Below the pieces are notes generated by a model. The model searched no databases and was not told the origin of the DNA. It saw only the letters and a program-made list of their open reading frames with translations. From the NCBI GenBank assembly GCA_928724745.1, contig CAKMXJ010000003.1, forward strand, positions 744,001-808,000: 64,000 nucleotides of DNA, read 5' to 3'. Both the position numbers and the translations under genes were made by a program. This DNA comes from Anthracocystis setariae (lineage: Eukaryota; Basidiomycota; Ustilaginomycetes; Ustilaginales; Ustilaginaceae). This document shows positions 10,367 through 19,516 of this stretch, piece after piece; the stretch's first letter is position 1; the number at the start of each line of letters is the position of its first letter.

Positions 10367-11668
10367 TTACTTGGGCTCGCCTTCGACCGCTCCACGCCAC
10401 CACTTGGGCAGGCACGAGTATGCCTCGCGATCAAAAGACTGTTTTGGGTCGCAGTTGCACTTGCTCGTCTGGTGATACTTTTTGGTGTTGGCTGGACAAT
10501 GGTTCCATGGGTTGTGGTAGTATCCAATGTCGTCAAAGTGATGCAACCTGCTCTTGTCCAACATGAGGATGACCGCGATCGAATGCACGGGCGCATCGCC
10601 CCATCGCTCGTAGAAGAAGCCGCCGGCTCTATCGAGCCAATCAAAGTACTCGAGATACTCTTTGGATCTCCACCATCGAAGATCGCCAATCTCGAAATTG
10701 GACCAGAAATGACACAAGTTCCAGCCTGGCTCCATGAGACGCTCGGGTTCATCGGTCATAAAGTGGAGCCCATGGTTTTTGGAGAGGTAGTCCGGGTGAG
10801 CAGCCATGAATTTTTTGGTAGTTTCCCACAGGGAAGGGACGGTGTCGAGGTACTCGTAGAGCGCCATGGTGAAACCGTAGGTTTTGTTGTTCATCTGCAT
10901 AAAGACGAAAGGATCGTAGTCAAGGTCACAGTAGAGCTTGATACCTGGCTCGACACGCCAGTAGTAGTCGAGGTCAAGGGTGAGCTCGTGGCGGAAGAAG
11001 AAGCCGGACTGGTATCGACACATGTGACGGTAGCTTTCGGACCAGCCGTAGATGATGTCTTTCATCCTGACGCGGGCTTCGGCAGCCTTCTCCTGGCTGA
11101 TGAAATCGGGATAGCCCCAGTGCTCTTTGGGGATCAAGCCAAAACGACACTCGCTTCGGGTCATCTGCTGAACGCCTCGCTTGAATTCGTCGGTGAAGGG
11201 CTCGTTATTGAGGAAGATCCAGGGGTAGCCGTATTTGCGATTGAACTTTTCCTCTACGTCTCGCATCGACTCGCGCATCCCTTGGAGCTCTGCGTTTCTG
11301 ACAAGAACAATGAAGCCGGCCTTTGCGCGTGGACCTTGATTCGCCATCTGGGGAACGAATTCTGGAGGGTAAAGGTTGCCATCGTCGCCTATGTTGGCCC
11401 ATTTGGAAAGCTCTTCGATCGAGTTGGGCACGCCGGGGTTGTGAGTGTACATGTCTGCCACGGACTTAGGTGGCGGATAGGGGGAAGCACCTTTGGCCCC
11501 AGAATTCCATGAGAGCGGAATTGAATTCCAGCCATTGCGAAATTGCTCGACACCGTTGGCAGAAAAAGAGAGGTAGGTGGAGAGGGAAAGAATGAGGAGA
11601 AAGATGGTGACCAGCACAATGAGCCTCTGTGGGCGCCGAAAGAGGGCCTCAAGGAAGCCGGCTGCCAT
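10367..11668 (-). CDS. Alpha-1,2-mannosyltransferase, KRE2/MNT1 family (GT15)
   Basis: Single exon, 433 residues, typical of the family. It is a type II Golgi membrane protein that adds alpha-1,2-linked mannose to O- or N-linked glycans from GDP-mannose. A short cytosolic N-terminus is followed by one membrane segment (about 17-35, LIVLVTIFLLILSLSTYL), a stem, then the luminal catalytic domain (about 95-425). Family blocks are clear: AGFIVLVRNAEL, YPWIFLNNEPFT, ECRFGLIPKEHWGYPDFI, MCRYQSGFFFRH, YYWRVEPGIKLYCDLDYDPF, FTMALYEYLDTVPSLW and CHFWSNFEIGDL. The last half is rich in aromatic residues, as expected. Yeast has several paralogues (KRE2, KTR1 and others), so the exact member is not assigned. 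It is convergent with the oxygenase gene, with only about 120 bp between the stops. Confidence 0.93.
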   Translation of the reverse strand: MAAGFLEALFRRPQRLIVLVTIFLLILSLSTYLSFSANGVEQFRNGWNSIPLSWNSGAKGASPYPPPKSVADMYTHNPGVPNSIEELSKWANIGDDGNLYPPEFVPQMANQGPRAKAGFIVLVRNAELQGMRESMRDVEEKFNRKYGYPWIFLNNEPFTDEFKRGVQQMTRSECRFGLIPKEHWGYPDFISQEKAAEARVRMKDIIYGWSESYRHMCRYQSGFFFRHELTLDLDYYWRVEPGIKLYCDLDYDPFVFMQMNNKTYGFTMALYEYLDTVPSLWETTKKFMAAHPDYLSKNHGLHFMTDEPERLMEPGWNLCHFWSNFEIGDLRWWRSKEYLEYFDWLDRAGGFFYERWGDAPVHSIAVILMLDKSRLHHFDDIGYYHNPWNHCPANTKKYHQTSKCNCDPKQSFDREAYSCLPKWWRGAVEGEPK

Positions 11669-12372
11669 GATGGGTCGTCAAGGCGCTGAATGAGTTCCAC
11701 TGAGAAAAGCTTGTTGCCAATTAACTGCTTTGCTTGCGTCCAACCGGTGGAGCTGAGTCGAGTACAGCGCGATCCGCTGCGAGGATATGAAGTGGGAGGA
11801 GCGATTCGGATCAGCCGATCAAGTGGGCAAGGGTGGCGACAACGAGATGAACTCGGTCAATGGGGCTGATCGGATGTTGCGATCACTTGTGCGCGGGGAC
11901 GATATACGAGATGAACTGACGACGAGATGGAAGTGAGAGTGTGGCAAGCAAGGTGATGCCGACAAGAGGCCAAGATCATGCAAGAGCAGCCGAAGAAAAA
12001 CCAACTCAAGTCAAGCACAACACAGTCCAGTCCACCACAGCACTGCCCAACACAGCATCGTGCCGAAATTGCGTATGAACCGAAGAATATCAACAAGCAA
12101 CAAAAATAATCAAAATGACACATGAAACAAAAGCGTAAAATAATTGAGGATGAAAAATGTCTGCACGGTTCAAACCAGCCCGCCGCCTCCAACATTCACA
12201 AATTGCAACCCAACACACGAAGCGCACCCCAGCCCAGCCCAGCGCAGTGCAGCCCAGCCCAGCCCAGCCTGACGCGATTCGGCTTTATCTTGGATTCCAA
12301 AGAGCGGCGAATAGCGACGCGTAGTCAAGCTGATCAGGTACTGTACACTTCTCTTCGACTCACTACTGCGCC
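11669..12372. other. Divergent promoter region
   Basis: These 700 bp separate the GT15 gene (-) from the zinc-finger gene (+), so both promoters lie here. A pyrimidine/purine-simple tract of repeated CAGCCCAGC units is at about 12222-12270. No gene is seen; short overlapping frames on the minus strand are not supported. Confidence 0.5.
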
Positions 12373-14556
12373 TTGCAGAGTCCACATCATCAAGCTGCAC
12401 CTCCCTACTCGTTTGCAACGCTCGCACATGGTGTGCAAGCGACAGGGCCATTCGATCGCCGTCTCTCTTGGTCGCTGCTCTTCAATCTTAAACATGGTTT
12501 CTGCTTCGGAAACTTGGACATGCGAGCCAAACACACTCTAGCCAAAGACTCGATGCCTTCGGTCGTCGTACTGATACCCGCTCTTGATGGCGAGCTGGCA
12601 ACAACACTACCTGCTCCCCTTGCCTCGCCATCAAAGAGACACAACACACCTTCTTCAAAATCTCTGCCCTCGGTAACCGACAAGTCATCTACAAATGCCT
12701 TGTTCCCATCCTTGCCCGTCCCAACCTCTGTCCCGACCCGTTCAAGCCAGCATCGATCCTCGCAAACTTCTTTCCCGTCGTCGTCTTCCTTATCACTTTT
12801 GAACTCCTCGTCAGCATCCTCTTCCTCGCACGCTTCCGAGCCATCCTCGAGCAGCAGCAGCAGTAGCAGCAGCAGCAGCGGCGGCAGCGCCATCAGAATT
12901 CGCTCCGGCCTTCAGGCCCATGCCATCGATGTCGCAGACCCATTTGGTGCAGATGTATACCAATCAGCCAAACGTTCAGCCGGCACGGGTCAAGCTGAAT
13001 ATGTATGCCAGTGGCGCACCCGCGACAAGAAGGGCCTGCTAGACTCGATCGGAAACATCTACTGTCACTCTAGACTGATGACGCCCGACCTTTTGGCAAA
13101 ACACGTGTTGGCAACCCACCTTCCCAGTCATCGCCACGACGACGATCACCACATCAAGCAAACAAAGACAGCTTGTAAATGGGGCGGCTGCTTCAATCGT
13201 CACTATGACTCTGATGGACTAGCTAGACATCTAGTGCACGATCATCTCACCGCTCAGCTCGGTCTGAAGTACGCCTGCCTTGTCAAGCACTGTCCTGTCA
13301 AAGTCGTTCTCACTACGCAAAAAGCGTTGGAGCGCCATCATCAACAGTATCATGCAGACGTTGTCCATCACAGTCACTACCGATCTTTTTGGAGACCGAA
13401 ACCCATCAAGCCAGACCCCCATCACGTTGCGCGCCTTCTTTCAACAATCCGCGAATACGATGCACACAACAGCCCTCTCATGCTTCCATTCAACAACCGA
13501 ATCGCAGTGTCACAAAGCGCCAACCCCAAGCATGCTCCAGTGTCCGAACAAGCTCTCAAAGCTCGAGAGCTCGACTGGAGAAGCGGATTCTGTGATGCTA
13601 GGAAAATTCGACCGGGCCGTGGGCAAGGCGGACAGCCTTGGATCCGCTTCCATGACAGAATCAACAAGAGGATAGAATTCCTGACGAATGCAGATGAAGC
13701 GGACCAGGCCATCTTCCGCGGCGTCACTTACGACAGCCAAGATCTGACGCGAGCCCTCAGCAAGGGCACGGCTTGCGTAGAGATAGATGGAGAACCGACA
13801 TTGAGGACGATCCAAGACGCCATCCAGCGAGCACAGCTATATAGCTCAAATTCGCCTTGCTTACCCCAACGCGAATCGCCTGAGAGGGCCAGCATCTTGC
13901 GAGCCCCAACCGAACATAGTTGCGAGGTCGTACTGTCAGTCTCACCACTGCAGGAGACAATCGGTGCAGCCTCGCTGGCATCGATCGAACGCGAGATTGA
14001 GTGTGATGCTGCCTTAGCCAAACAACGCCGCTTTTCGAACAAGGTGCTTGGCACTGCAGCATTTGAATCTCACGCAACCGACAACGCTCACGACTCTGGC
14101 CTCGACAAATCTAAACTAGACTGGGCGCCTCCGCTACGAATCGAGCCCTACCGTGCTGCATCCCGATGTCGACTCACTCTCACGAATAAAGCCGATCCGA
14201 CACCATCTAGGCGACCGCCGCGCGCAAGGAGACGAGCAGAAATCTCACATGAAAGCGTCTTTCAGAACGACGAAAAGTTGTCGCCATCACCTCCAGCGAA
14301 GGAAATCCCTCCTGGCGCACACGGCTCGAATCCCCGTCCCCTCAAGACCGAGGCTGAGAGCGGAGTGCTCGAGCCATTATCATTCGACAACGGACCCGAG
14401 CAGATTCTGGCTACGATCAAAAGTGACGACAGCTTGGACGATATTGGGCCAGTTCGAGTCAAGTTTACAATGACGCAGTCGTCAGCATCACAGTTGGAGA
14501 AGCGGTCTAACAAGGAAGAAGACGACAAGCAGAGAAAGAAGTTGAAACCAAGGTAG
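12373..14556 (+). CDS. C2H2-like zinc-finger protein
   Basis: Single open frame of 727 residues. Three Cys/His units are visible: C212 with a late CHSRLMTPDLLAKHVLATH, C268 in CKWGGCFNRHYDSDGLARHLVHDH, and C302 in CLVKHCPVK...LERHHQQYH. The second and third have C2H2 spacing with an extended loop, similar to Gli/Zic-type fingers. This suggests DNA binding and nuclear action, but no target can be inferred. The N-terminus is rich in Ser (polyserine about 158-170 from AGC repeats); the C-terminal 300 residues are disordered and charged, ending in a basic RSNKEEDDKQRKKLKPR tail. The start is uncertain: ATGs in frame also occur at 12520 and 12553, and 12553 (MPSVVVLIPA) is a reasonable alternative. 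The YR retrotransposon begins about 220 bp after the stop. Confidence 0.72.
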   Translation: MQSPHHQAAPPYSFATLAHGVQATGPFDRRLSWSLLFNLKHGFCFGNLDMRAKHTLAKDSMPSVVVLIPALDGELATTLPAPLASPSKRHNTPSSKSLPSVTDKSSTNALFPSLPVPTSVPTRSSQHRSSQTSFPSSSSLSLLNSSSASSSSHASEPSSSSSSSSSSSSGGSAIRIRSGLQAHAIDVADPFGADVYQSAKRSAGTGQAEYVCQWRTRDKKGLLDSIGNIYCHSRLMTPDLLAKHVLATHLPSHRHDDDHHIKQTKTACKWGGCFNRHYDSDGLARHLVHDHLTAQLGLKYACLVKHCPVKVVLTTQKALERHHQQYHADVVHHSHYRSFWRPKPIKPDPHHVARLLSTIREYDAHNSPLMLPFNNRIAVSQSANPKHAPVSEQALKARELDWRSGFCDARKIRPGRGQGGQPWIRFHDRINKRIEFLTNADEADQAIFRGVTYDSQDLTRALSKGTACVEIDGEPTLRTIQDAIQRAQLYSSNSPCLPQRESPERASILRAPTEHSCEVVLSVSPLQETIGAASLASIEREIECDAALAKQRRFSNKVLGTAAFESHATDNAHDSGLDKSKLDWAPPLRIEPYRAASRCRLTLTNKADPTPSRRPPRARRRAEISHESVFQNDEKLSPSPPAKEIPPGAHGSNPRPLKTEAESGVLEPLSFDNGPEQILATIKSDDSLDDIGPVRVKFTMTQSSASQLEKRSNKEEDDKQRKKLKPR

Positions 14557-14778
14557 TACAGATTGGCCATGCTGTCTTTCAAACCGTCCAACAACGCGGG
14601 TTGGACGGCGGAGGGCCCGTCGGGAACGTACGATCAAAGGACTCCTGACTTGGACCGAAGTGGAATTGCTTTCGGGTATCGAGCATGTCGAGGAGGTTGC
14701 ACATCCGCACAGCAAGAAACAGGCTCTCTCTCACCTTTAGAAAGCGGAGTTCAGTATCTCCAACCGATTCTGGCGATT

Positions 14779-14880
14779 ATCCCAACTCAGGCTTAACGTG
14801 CGGATGAGACTGAAAACGGAGCTATGTTAGATTGCGGGTCAGCGAAGTACCTCGCTGGCTCTTGAGGCTCCCGGCCCGCC
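14779..14880 (-). repeat. Split direct repeat B2 (outer copy)
   Basis: This 102-bp sequence is repeated without visible change at 15109-15210, at a fixed offset of 330. It marks the distal (3', coding sense) end of the element. The flanking bases differ on both sides of the two copies, which sets the boundaries. Confidence 0.88.
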
Positions 14881-14953
14881 GTAGGGGCCGGTCGAGCGCA
14901 GAGAAGAGCGGGTCAATACAGGCGGGACGCAACAAGGGGGGGAATCGGGCGGG

Positions 14954-15109
14954 TGATAAAAATAATCGGCAAGGTCGACCAAGGCGACTCTTGCCTAAAG
15001 GAGGAGATGATGGAGGAAAGAAGAGAGGAGGAGGAACTGGCGGCACCAGAAAAGTGGGTGCGGAGACACGTAAGCCTGGTTCAGATGTACACGCTGGTCA
15101 CGTGCTGCA
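14954..15109 (-). repeat. Split direct repeat A2
   Basis: This 156-bp sequence is repeated at 19517-19672 with offset 4563. It sits between the two B copies and shares its last base with the inner B copy. The same start of an open frame (MPPVPPPLFFPPSSPPLGKS) is readable on the minus strand in both A copies. Confidence 0.88.
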
Positions 15110-15210
15110 TCCCAACTCAGGCTTAACGTGCGGATGAGACTGAAAACGGAGCTATGTTAGATTGCGGGTCAGCGAAGTACCTCGCTGGCTCTTGAGGCTC
15201 CCGGCCCGCC
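15109..15210 (-). repeat. Split direct repeat B1 (inner copy)
   Basis: This is the inner copy of the 102-bp B repeat, directly abutting A2. It lies about 60 bp beyond the end of the recombinase and RT frames. The B1/A2 junction is the expected site resembling the joined ends of a circular intermediate. Confidence 0.88.
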
Positions 15211-15265
15211 AGCCAAGCGTCGAGGCGCCTGCACAGCAGTCAGCGGTCTCGACGGGGACGGGGCC

Positions 15266-18200
15266 CTAGACTGGCTCAGGTCGCACCCACGTCGCGCCAG
15301 GAGGCAGAGGCGGGGACAAGGGGCCCATCGCGGAGACGAAACAGGGCTCCCGCCGAGAGGTCGCGACGCTCGCTGGCCGAGCGGTCAACGTAGCGCCGGA
15401 AGCAGTCAGAGCTCCATCGGCCGAGACATTGGATGGTGTCGGCATCCGCGCCGAGGTGAGCCGCCCACGTTGCGGCCCCGCGGCGGAAGGAATGGCCAGC
15501 GTAGGAGGAGGGAGCGAGGCCCGAAGCCGAGATGGCTCGCCGGAGGGTGGCCACGAAGGCCGAGCGAGGAAGGGGTTCGTGACCGGAGGCACCGAGGCCA
15601 AAGAGGGGTGAGGAGGCTGGACGGGAGAGGAGGGGGCGAAGCTGGGAGACGGGACACTCCGGACCGCCGACAAGGGGCGCAACAACCTTGACACCGAGGC
15701 GGAACGGGTCGGTCTTCGAGGCGGGTAGGGTGAGGATGGCGTGGTCCTCCGCCAAGGAGATGTCAGCGACGCGGAGAATGGTCGCGGGGTCGGATGCTCG
15801 ATCCCACACGAGCTCGCCGGAACGGAGGAAGCAGGCGAAGGCGAGGGTGAACGCCGCTTTGTACGTCTGTCGTTCGTGTGCAGAGAGATCGAGGAAGGAG
15901 TCGAGGGCGAGGACCAGGCGGCGGAGGAGGGGAAGCGTAATAGGAAGCTTCGCGCCCGCGCGGCGAACGCCGTGGGCTCGCTTGTAGCCCCGGAGAGCGC
16001 GCTCGAGGCGGCCACACTCGAAACCCTGGGTGCTGAGTCCGAGGTCGACATGGTGGGACCGGAGGTTGCTGAGCTCGTGTTTCGCCGAGTGGAAGGAGCG
16101 AGCTGTGGCTGACATGCTGCCGAGCCACTCGAGGAGCTGGAGACCGGAGGCGGGGAAGCAGGGGACGCCGGCGCCGAACTGGAAGGCACAGAAGGTGCGG
16201 AAAGCGGTGACGGAACTGTTGGCGCGCCCCCGGGTACTGGCTGCCAGGCCGTGCCAGAGCAGATTGGCCGCGGCCGGTGAGACGCCGAGGCTGGAAGCGA
16301 AGGAGAAGGGCGGCTGAGTTGTTGATCGTCTAGTGCCGGCTGGGAGAACAACAAACCGTGCGCGGCAGGGAAGGACTGACGAATCTGAACAAAACGGCGA
16401 CGGGAGAGGAGGTCGGCAAGGACGTTGTCAGTAGTGGAGACGCGGACAGGATGCAGGGTGATGTCATGGGTGAAGCAAAAACCGAAGATCTCCCGGAGCA
16501 GGCGTTGGGTCAGGGGATCGCGGGAGCGGCCCGAACGGAGGCCGTGCTCCACGTTCTCGTTGTCGACGTGGACGACCACGGTCATGGGTTGAGACCAGTG
16601 AACGTCAAAACGCCGCAGTGCCTCTAGTACTGCTAGGGCCTCCAGGAAGCGGATGTTCTTCCCTCGGTGACGCCTGGGGACCTCGCGAGAGAAAACGGCC
16701 GTGGGGCGAGGCGGAGGCCCTAGGTGGGCACCATAGCCGCGGGGACACGCGTCCGTCCACACGTGCGCCACAATGAGAGGCGAGGGAGCTAGCAGAGATG
16801 TGCCTGACCACGACTGGAGAAGCGAGCTCCACCAACCCAGTTCGGCCAGGGCGGGGCGTGGGATTCGGCGCCGAGCGTTGGGAGTCCTGCTGCGCCGGGT
16901 GCAGTCGTAGAGGCGGCGGAGGAAAGCTTTACCACAAGGGAAAACCTGGGCCACGAACTGGAGGAGGCCGGAGATTCTTTGCATGTCCAATAGGTTGGCG
17001 GTGCCGCGTTGTAGAAGGAGACGGCACTGGGAAAGAATGTGAGCGCGGCGCTCTGCAGTGATGCCAATCGTCTGACTGACTGTGTCAATCTCGATGCCCA
17101 AGATCTCGAGGCGAGTCCGGCCGGCAAAGGTCTTCTTGGTTGATAAGCAAAGACCCAGGGCAGTGGCAGCTAGTGCTAGCACGCGGACTGGGAGGAAGCC
17201 GAGGGTGCTTGACTCGGCAGGAACTGCACCAAAGGTGTCATCGAGGTAATGACTGATTGGCCAGGCGGCGGGGAGACATGAGGCGACCACCCAGTGAAGG
17301 AATTCCGCGACCAAGTTGAAGAGGAAGGGGGAACTGCTGCCGCCGAAGGTCAGCGCGTTCTCCCTGTACCGGACGCCGTCGTACTGGAAGCCGAGCAAGG
17401 AAGCGTCGGGTTCGGCGACGACGACGTGGCGGAACGCATCCTCGAGGTCGCCTTTCCATAGGAGGCAACCGGGATTGGAGCGAACAAAGGCCACTAGGGC
17501 GTCCAGGGACTCGTACTTGATGGCAACGACGGAGGGGTCAATGCCGCTGTTGACGGAGGGCAGGGAAGTCGGGAGGTGGTGGCGAGGGTAGGAAAGGTGG
17601 TGGATAGTGCGGAGCTTGGCAGACCGGGGCTTTGGCACGACGCCAATGGGTGATTCGATGAGGGGAGACTCCGATGAGACGACTGTGAGACGGCCCTCAG
17701 AGAGTCTGGCGGCGATCTCGCGCTGGAGGTGTCGGTGGCCGGCATCGTCGATGGGAAGGTTGTTGGTCTGACGATTTGCGCCGCAGAGAGGCCCCTCGTA
17801 GCCCAGAAGACAGCCGTGTTGTATCATACCTGCTAGCTGGGCACGATATCGATGGTCGGGGTAGTCTTGGAGTAGGCGCTGCCAAGCCTGTAACTGCTTC
17901 TGCATGGAGCCGGACCGCGCTGGGGAAAAGGAAGCATCAAACACATCGCGGCTGAGCAGTGTGTTGGGCCTAGCTGGAGGCACGTGAAGACGAGAAGAAA
18001 GTAGAATGTCAAGGCACCGGTCAGCTGAGGGAACATCCAGAGCTGCCGGGACTGAAGTGAGAGGCCGGGCCTGAGTCTGCCGCGGAGACGAAGCCTGTGA
18101 CGAGGTGAGAGAGAGAAGGGGCCGAGCCTGAGTCTGCTGCGGAGACGATGAGAAGCCGAAGCTGGAGAGCTGCCGAGCCTGAGTCCGCTGCGGGGACGAG

Positions 18201-18298
18201 GAGAGCCCTGTACCAGGGCGGCGCCGAGCCTGAGTCTGCTGCGGAGACGAGACCGCCGACTGTGGCGGGGGTACGTGCCAGGGTATAGGACTCACCAT
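15266..18298 (-). CDS. Reverse transcriptase-RNase H of the YR retrotransposon
   Basis: The open frame is 1010 codons from an ATG at 18298. Only residues 1 to about 635 look like protein. The N-terminus has four repeats ending in TQAR (about 21-78). The RT domain (about 215-460) shows IGVVPKP, D284 and D287 in WKGDLEDAFRH, FGGSSSPFLFNL and the YLDD active site (about 351-354). RNase H (about 500-632) shows VWTDACPRGYGAHLG, FLEALAVLEAL, VVVHVDNENVEHGL and TTDNVLADLLSRRRF. After that the frame is Ser/Pro-rich low-complexity sequence lying antiphase over the recombinase, most likely a non-functional read-through caused by GC-rich codons. The ATG is 3 nt after the Gag stop (TAA GCC ATG), suggesting coupled re-initiation. 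Confidence 0.88.
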   Translation of the reverse strand: MVSPIPWHVPPPQSAVSSPQQTQARRRPGTGLSSSPQRTQARQLSSFGFSSSPQQTQARPLLSLTSSQASSPRQTQARPLTSVPAALDVPSADRCLDILLSSRLHVPPARPNTLLSRDVFDASFSPARSGSMQKQLQAWQRLLQDYPDHRYRAQLAGMIQHGCLLGYEGPLCGANRQTNNLPIDDAGHRHLQREIAARLSEGRLTVVSSESPLIESPIGVVPKPRSAKLRTIHHLSYPRHHLPTSLPSVNSGIDPSVVAIKYESLDALVAFVRSNPGCLLWKGDLEDAFRHVVVAEPDASLLGFQYDGVRYRENALTFGGSSSPFLFNLVAEFLHWVVASCLPAAWPISHYLDDTFGAVPAESSTLGFLPVRVLALAATALGLCLSTKKTFAGRTRLEILGIEIDTVSQTIGITAERRAHILSQCRLLLQRGTANLLDMQRISGLLQFVAQVFPCGKAFLRRLYDCTRRSRTPNARRRIPRPALAELGWWSSLLQSWSGTSLLAPSPLIVAHVWTDACPRGYGAHLGPPPRPTAVFSREVPRRHRGKNIRFLEALAVLEALRRFDVHWSQPMTVVVHVDNENVEHGLRSGRSRDPLTQRLLREIFGFCFTHDITLHPVRVSTTDNVLADLLSRRRFVQIRQSFPAAHGLLFSQPALDDQQLSRPSPSLPASASHRPRPICSGTAWQPVPGGAPTVPSPLSAPSVPSSSAPASPASPPPVSSSSSGSAACQPQLAPSTRRNTSSATSGPTMSTSDSAPRVSSVAASSALSGATSEPTAFAARARSFLLRFPSSAAWSSPSTPSSISLHTNDRRTKRRSPSPSPASSVPASSCGIEHPTPRPFSASLTSPWRRTTPSSPYPPRRPTRSASVSRLLRPLSAVRSVPSPSFAPSSPVQPPHPSLASVPPVTNPFLARPSWPPSGEPSRLRASLPPPTLAIPSAAGPQRGRLTSARMPTPSNVSADGALTASGATLTARPASVATSRREPCFVSAMGPLSPPLPPGATWVRPEPV
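15276..16427 (-). CDS. Tyrosine recombinase of the YR retrotransposon (no suitable ATG)
   Basis: The frame is open from just after a TGA at 16428-16430 to 15276. The first ATG is at 16115, inside the domain. From that ATG (280 codons) the catalytic set is complete: R98 (CFLRSGELVW), K134 (SKTDP), H208 and R211 (GHSFRRGAATWAA), W234 and the nucleophile Y242 (LGRWSSDCFRRYV). The residues before the ATG (AAANLLWHGLAASTRG, TAFRTFCAFQF) look like the helical N-terminal DNA-binding part of recombinases, so translation must enter from upstream. The frame is -1 relative to the RT/RNase H frame it overlaps. A frameshift or a splice is therefore likely. The enzyme would integrate the circular cDNA without target duplication. 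The exact N-terminus is unknown. Confidence 0.85.
   Translation of the reverse strand, partial: QRPCRPPLPSPFCSDSSVLPCRARFVVLPAGTRRSTTQPPFSFASSLGVSPAAANLLWHGLAASTRGRANSSVTAFRTFCAFQFGAGVPCFPASGLQLLEWLGSMSATARSFHSAKHELSNLRSHHVDLGLSTQGFECGRLERALRGYKRAHGVRRAGAKLPITLPLLRRLVLALDSFLDLSAHERQTYKAAFTLAFACFLRSGELVWDRASDPATILRVADISLAEDHAILTLPASKTDPFRLGVKVVAPLVGGPECPVSQLRPLLSRPASSPLFGLGASGHEPLPRSAFVATLRRAISASGLAPSSYAGHSFRRGAATWAAHLGADADTIQCLGRWSSDCFRRYVDRSASERRDLSAGALFRLRDGPLVPASASWRDVGAT
18066..18258 (-). repeat. Coding minisatellite in RT N-terminus
   Basis: The unit gcctgagtctgctgcggaga, with small changes, occurs four times about 50-60 bp apart (near 18069, 18129, 18177 and 18228). It encodes the repeated SSPQQTQAR-like peptide at the start of the RT open frame. 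Confidence 0.75.
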
Positions 18299-18301
18299 GG
18301 C

Positions 18302-19474
18302 TTAAGAGGCAGGTTTCTTGACAACCGGCTGAGCGCACTCTTTCACAGCGTGATCAGAGCTCTTGCAGCGCAAGCAGACGTGGGAGCGGGAGCACTTCTC
18401 GTCGTGGCAGCCGTCGGCGCTGTTGTGGCGGAAACAGACCTGGCCACTGGTGTCGTTGCGCGAGCGTTTGGCGCCAGACGAGGAGGCGGGCTGAGCGGCC
18501 GAGCTTTTGGCCTTGTTGGAGGAGGAAGTGGAGGGAGGCGAGCGGCGAGAGGCGCCGCCGAGTTCTTCCTGCCAGGCGTTGAGGTCCTTCTCGACCCAGT
18601 CACTAGCTTTGGCGAAGCCGAAACGGCGACGGCAAACAGCAAGCACGTAGTCGGCGACTGCGGGCCAGAAGAAGGTGACGTCAAGGTCGATGACGTGCAC
18701 GAGGAAGGCGCCGAGGCTAGCGCTAAGCGAGGGGTCGTTCGTGCTTGAGCACCGAAGGGCGGTATAGACCGTCCAAGCTTGGGCGAAGCTTCGGACGTCG
18801 GGGAGGAGGCGGAGGAAAGCTCGTGAGGCCAAGCCTGCAACGGGAGCTTCCGGGACACCCACGCGGATGCCGTTGACTAGAACACCCGGTTCAGAGTCGG
18901 CGGGCGCCGGGAGTTTTGCGGGGTTGCGGAGTTTCCCTAGGTCCTGAGGAGGCAGGCGGTTGTCGTAGACCAGCTGGGCGACCTCACGAGTGACCCAAGG
19001 GAAGAGGCGTTGGAGCTGCAACTCACCTGGGTCGGAGCCTTGAGGGAGGAGAGGTGCTGGGGTGGGAAGAGAGGCTGCGGCAAGCGACTGCGGAGCGCGA
19101 TCTTGACCGAGAGCAAGGACCAGCCGGTGAATTTCGGAGACCGTTTCCTCGAGCCGGCTGATAGAATCGGCCTGTTCGTCGAGGCGAGCGTGAGCTGAAG
19201 CGTCGACCGGGTCAGGGAGAGCGGTTGGGGCGGGGGTCGGTGCTGCAGGAGGAGGGTCGGCGTCCCAGATGGAAGGAGGGGGGCCGGCGGGTGGACTAGG
19301 CGGGTGGATACCCCCCAGGCTGGGAGCAGGAGCAGGAGTGGCGACCGAAAGGAGAGGCGCTGGGCGGGACTTATGGCAAGCGGCGCAGCGAACGCAGGCC
19401 CGACCTCGAAGGCTAACGAAGTGGTTTGGAGGGAAGGATTGTCCGCACGAAGAGCAGGCCTGCTCAGGTGCCAT
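18302..19474 (-). CDS. Gag-like nucleic-acid-binding protein of the YR retrotransposon
   Basis: 390 residues from the ATG at 19474 (MAPEQACSSCGQSF). The frame stays open to an ATG inside repeat A1 (19609), which would add 45 residues encoded by the repeat. The N-terminus has a CxxC...CxxC zinc-binding module (CSSCGQ, CVRCAACHKSR). A Pro-rich linker and helical central region (about 190-300) follow. The C-terminus has a CCCH-like unit (CFRHNSADGCHDEKCSRSH) and a classical zinc knuckle CLRCKSSDHAVKEC (C-x2-C-x4-H-x4-C). These features fit a retroelement structural protein that binds its RNA. It is the first gene of the element in coding order. Confidence 0.82.
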   Translation of the reverse strand: MAPEQACSSCGQSFPPNHFVSLRGRACVRCAACHKSRPAPLLSVATPAPAPSLGGIHPPSPPAGPPPSIWDADPPPAAPTPAPTALPDPVDASAHARLDEQADSISRLEETVSEIHRLVLALGQDRAPQSLAAASLPTPAPLLPQGSDPGELQLQRLFPWVTREVAQLVYDNRLPPQDLGKLRNPAKLPAPADSEPGVLVNGIRVGVPEAPVAGLASRAFLRLLPDVRSFAQAWTVYTALRCSSTNDPSLSASLGAFLVHVIDLDVTFFWPAVADYVLAVCRRRFGFAKASDWVEKDLNAWQEELGGASRRSPPSTSSSNKAKSSAAQPASSSGAKRSRNDTSGQVCFRHNSADGCHDEKCSRSHVCLRCKSSDHAVKECAQPVVKKPAS

Positions 19475-19516
19475 GGTAGGGCCGTACGATCGAAACTTTG
19501 GTGGTAGTGTTGAAAA

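Noticed and set aside
15266..16300. C-terminal third of the RT open frame as a real protein domain
   Set aside because: It is Ser/Pro/Arg-rich low complexity and overlaps a recombinase with a full catalytic set in another frame, so it is probably a read-through.
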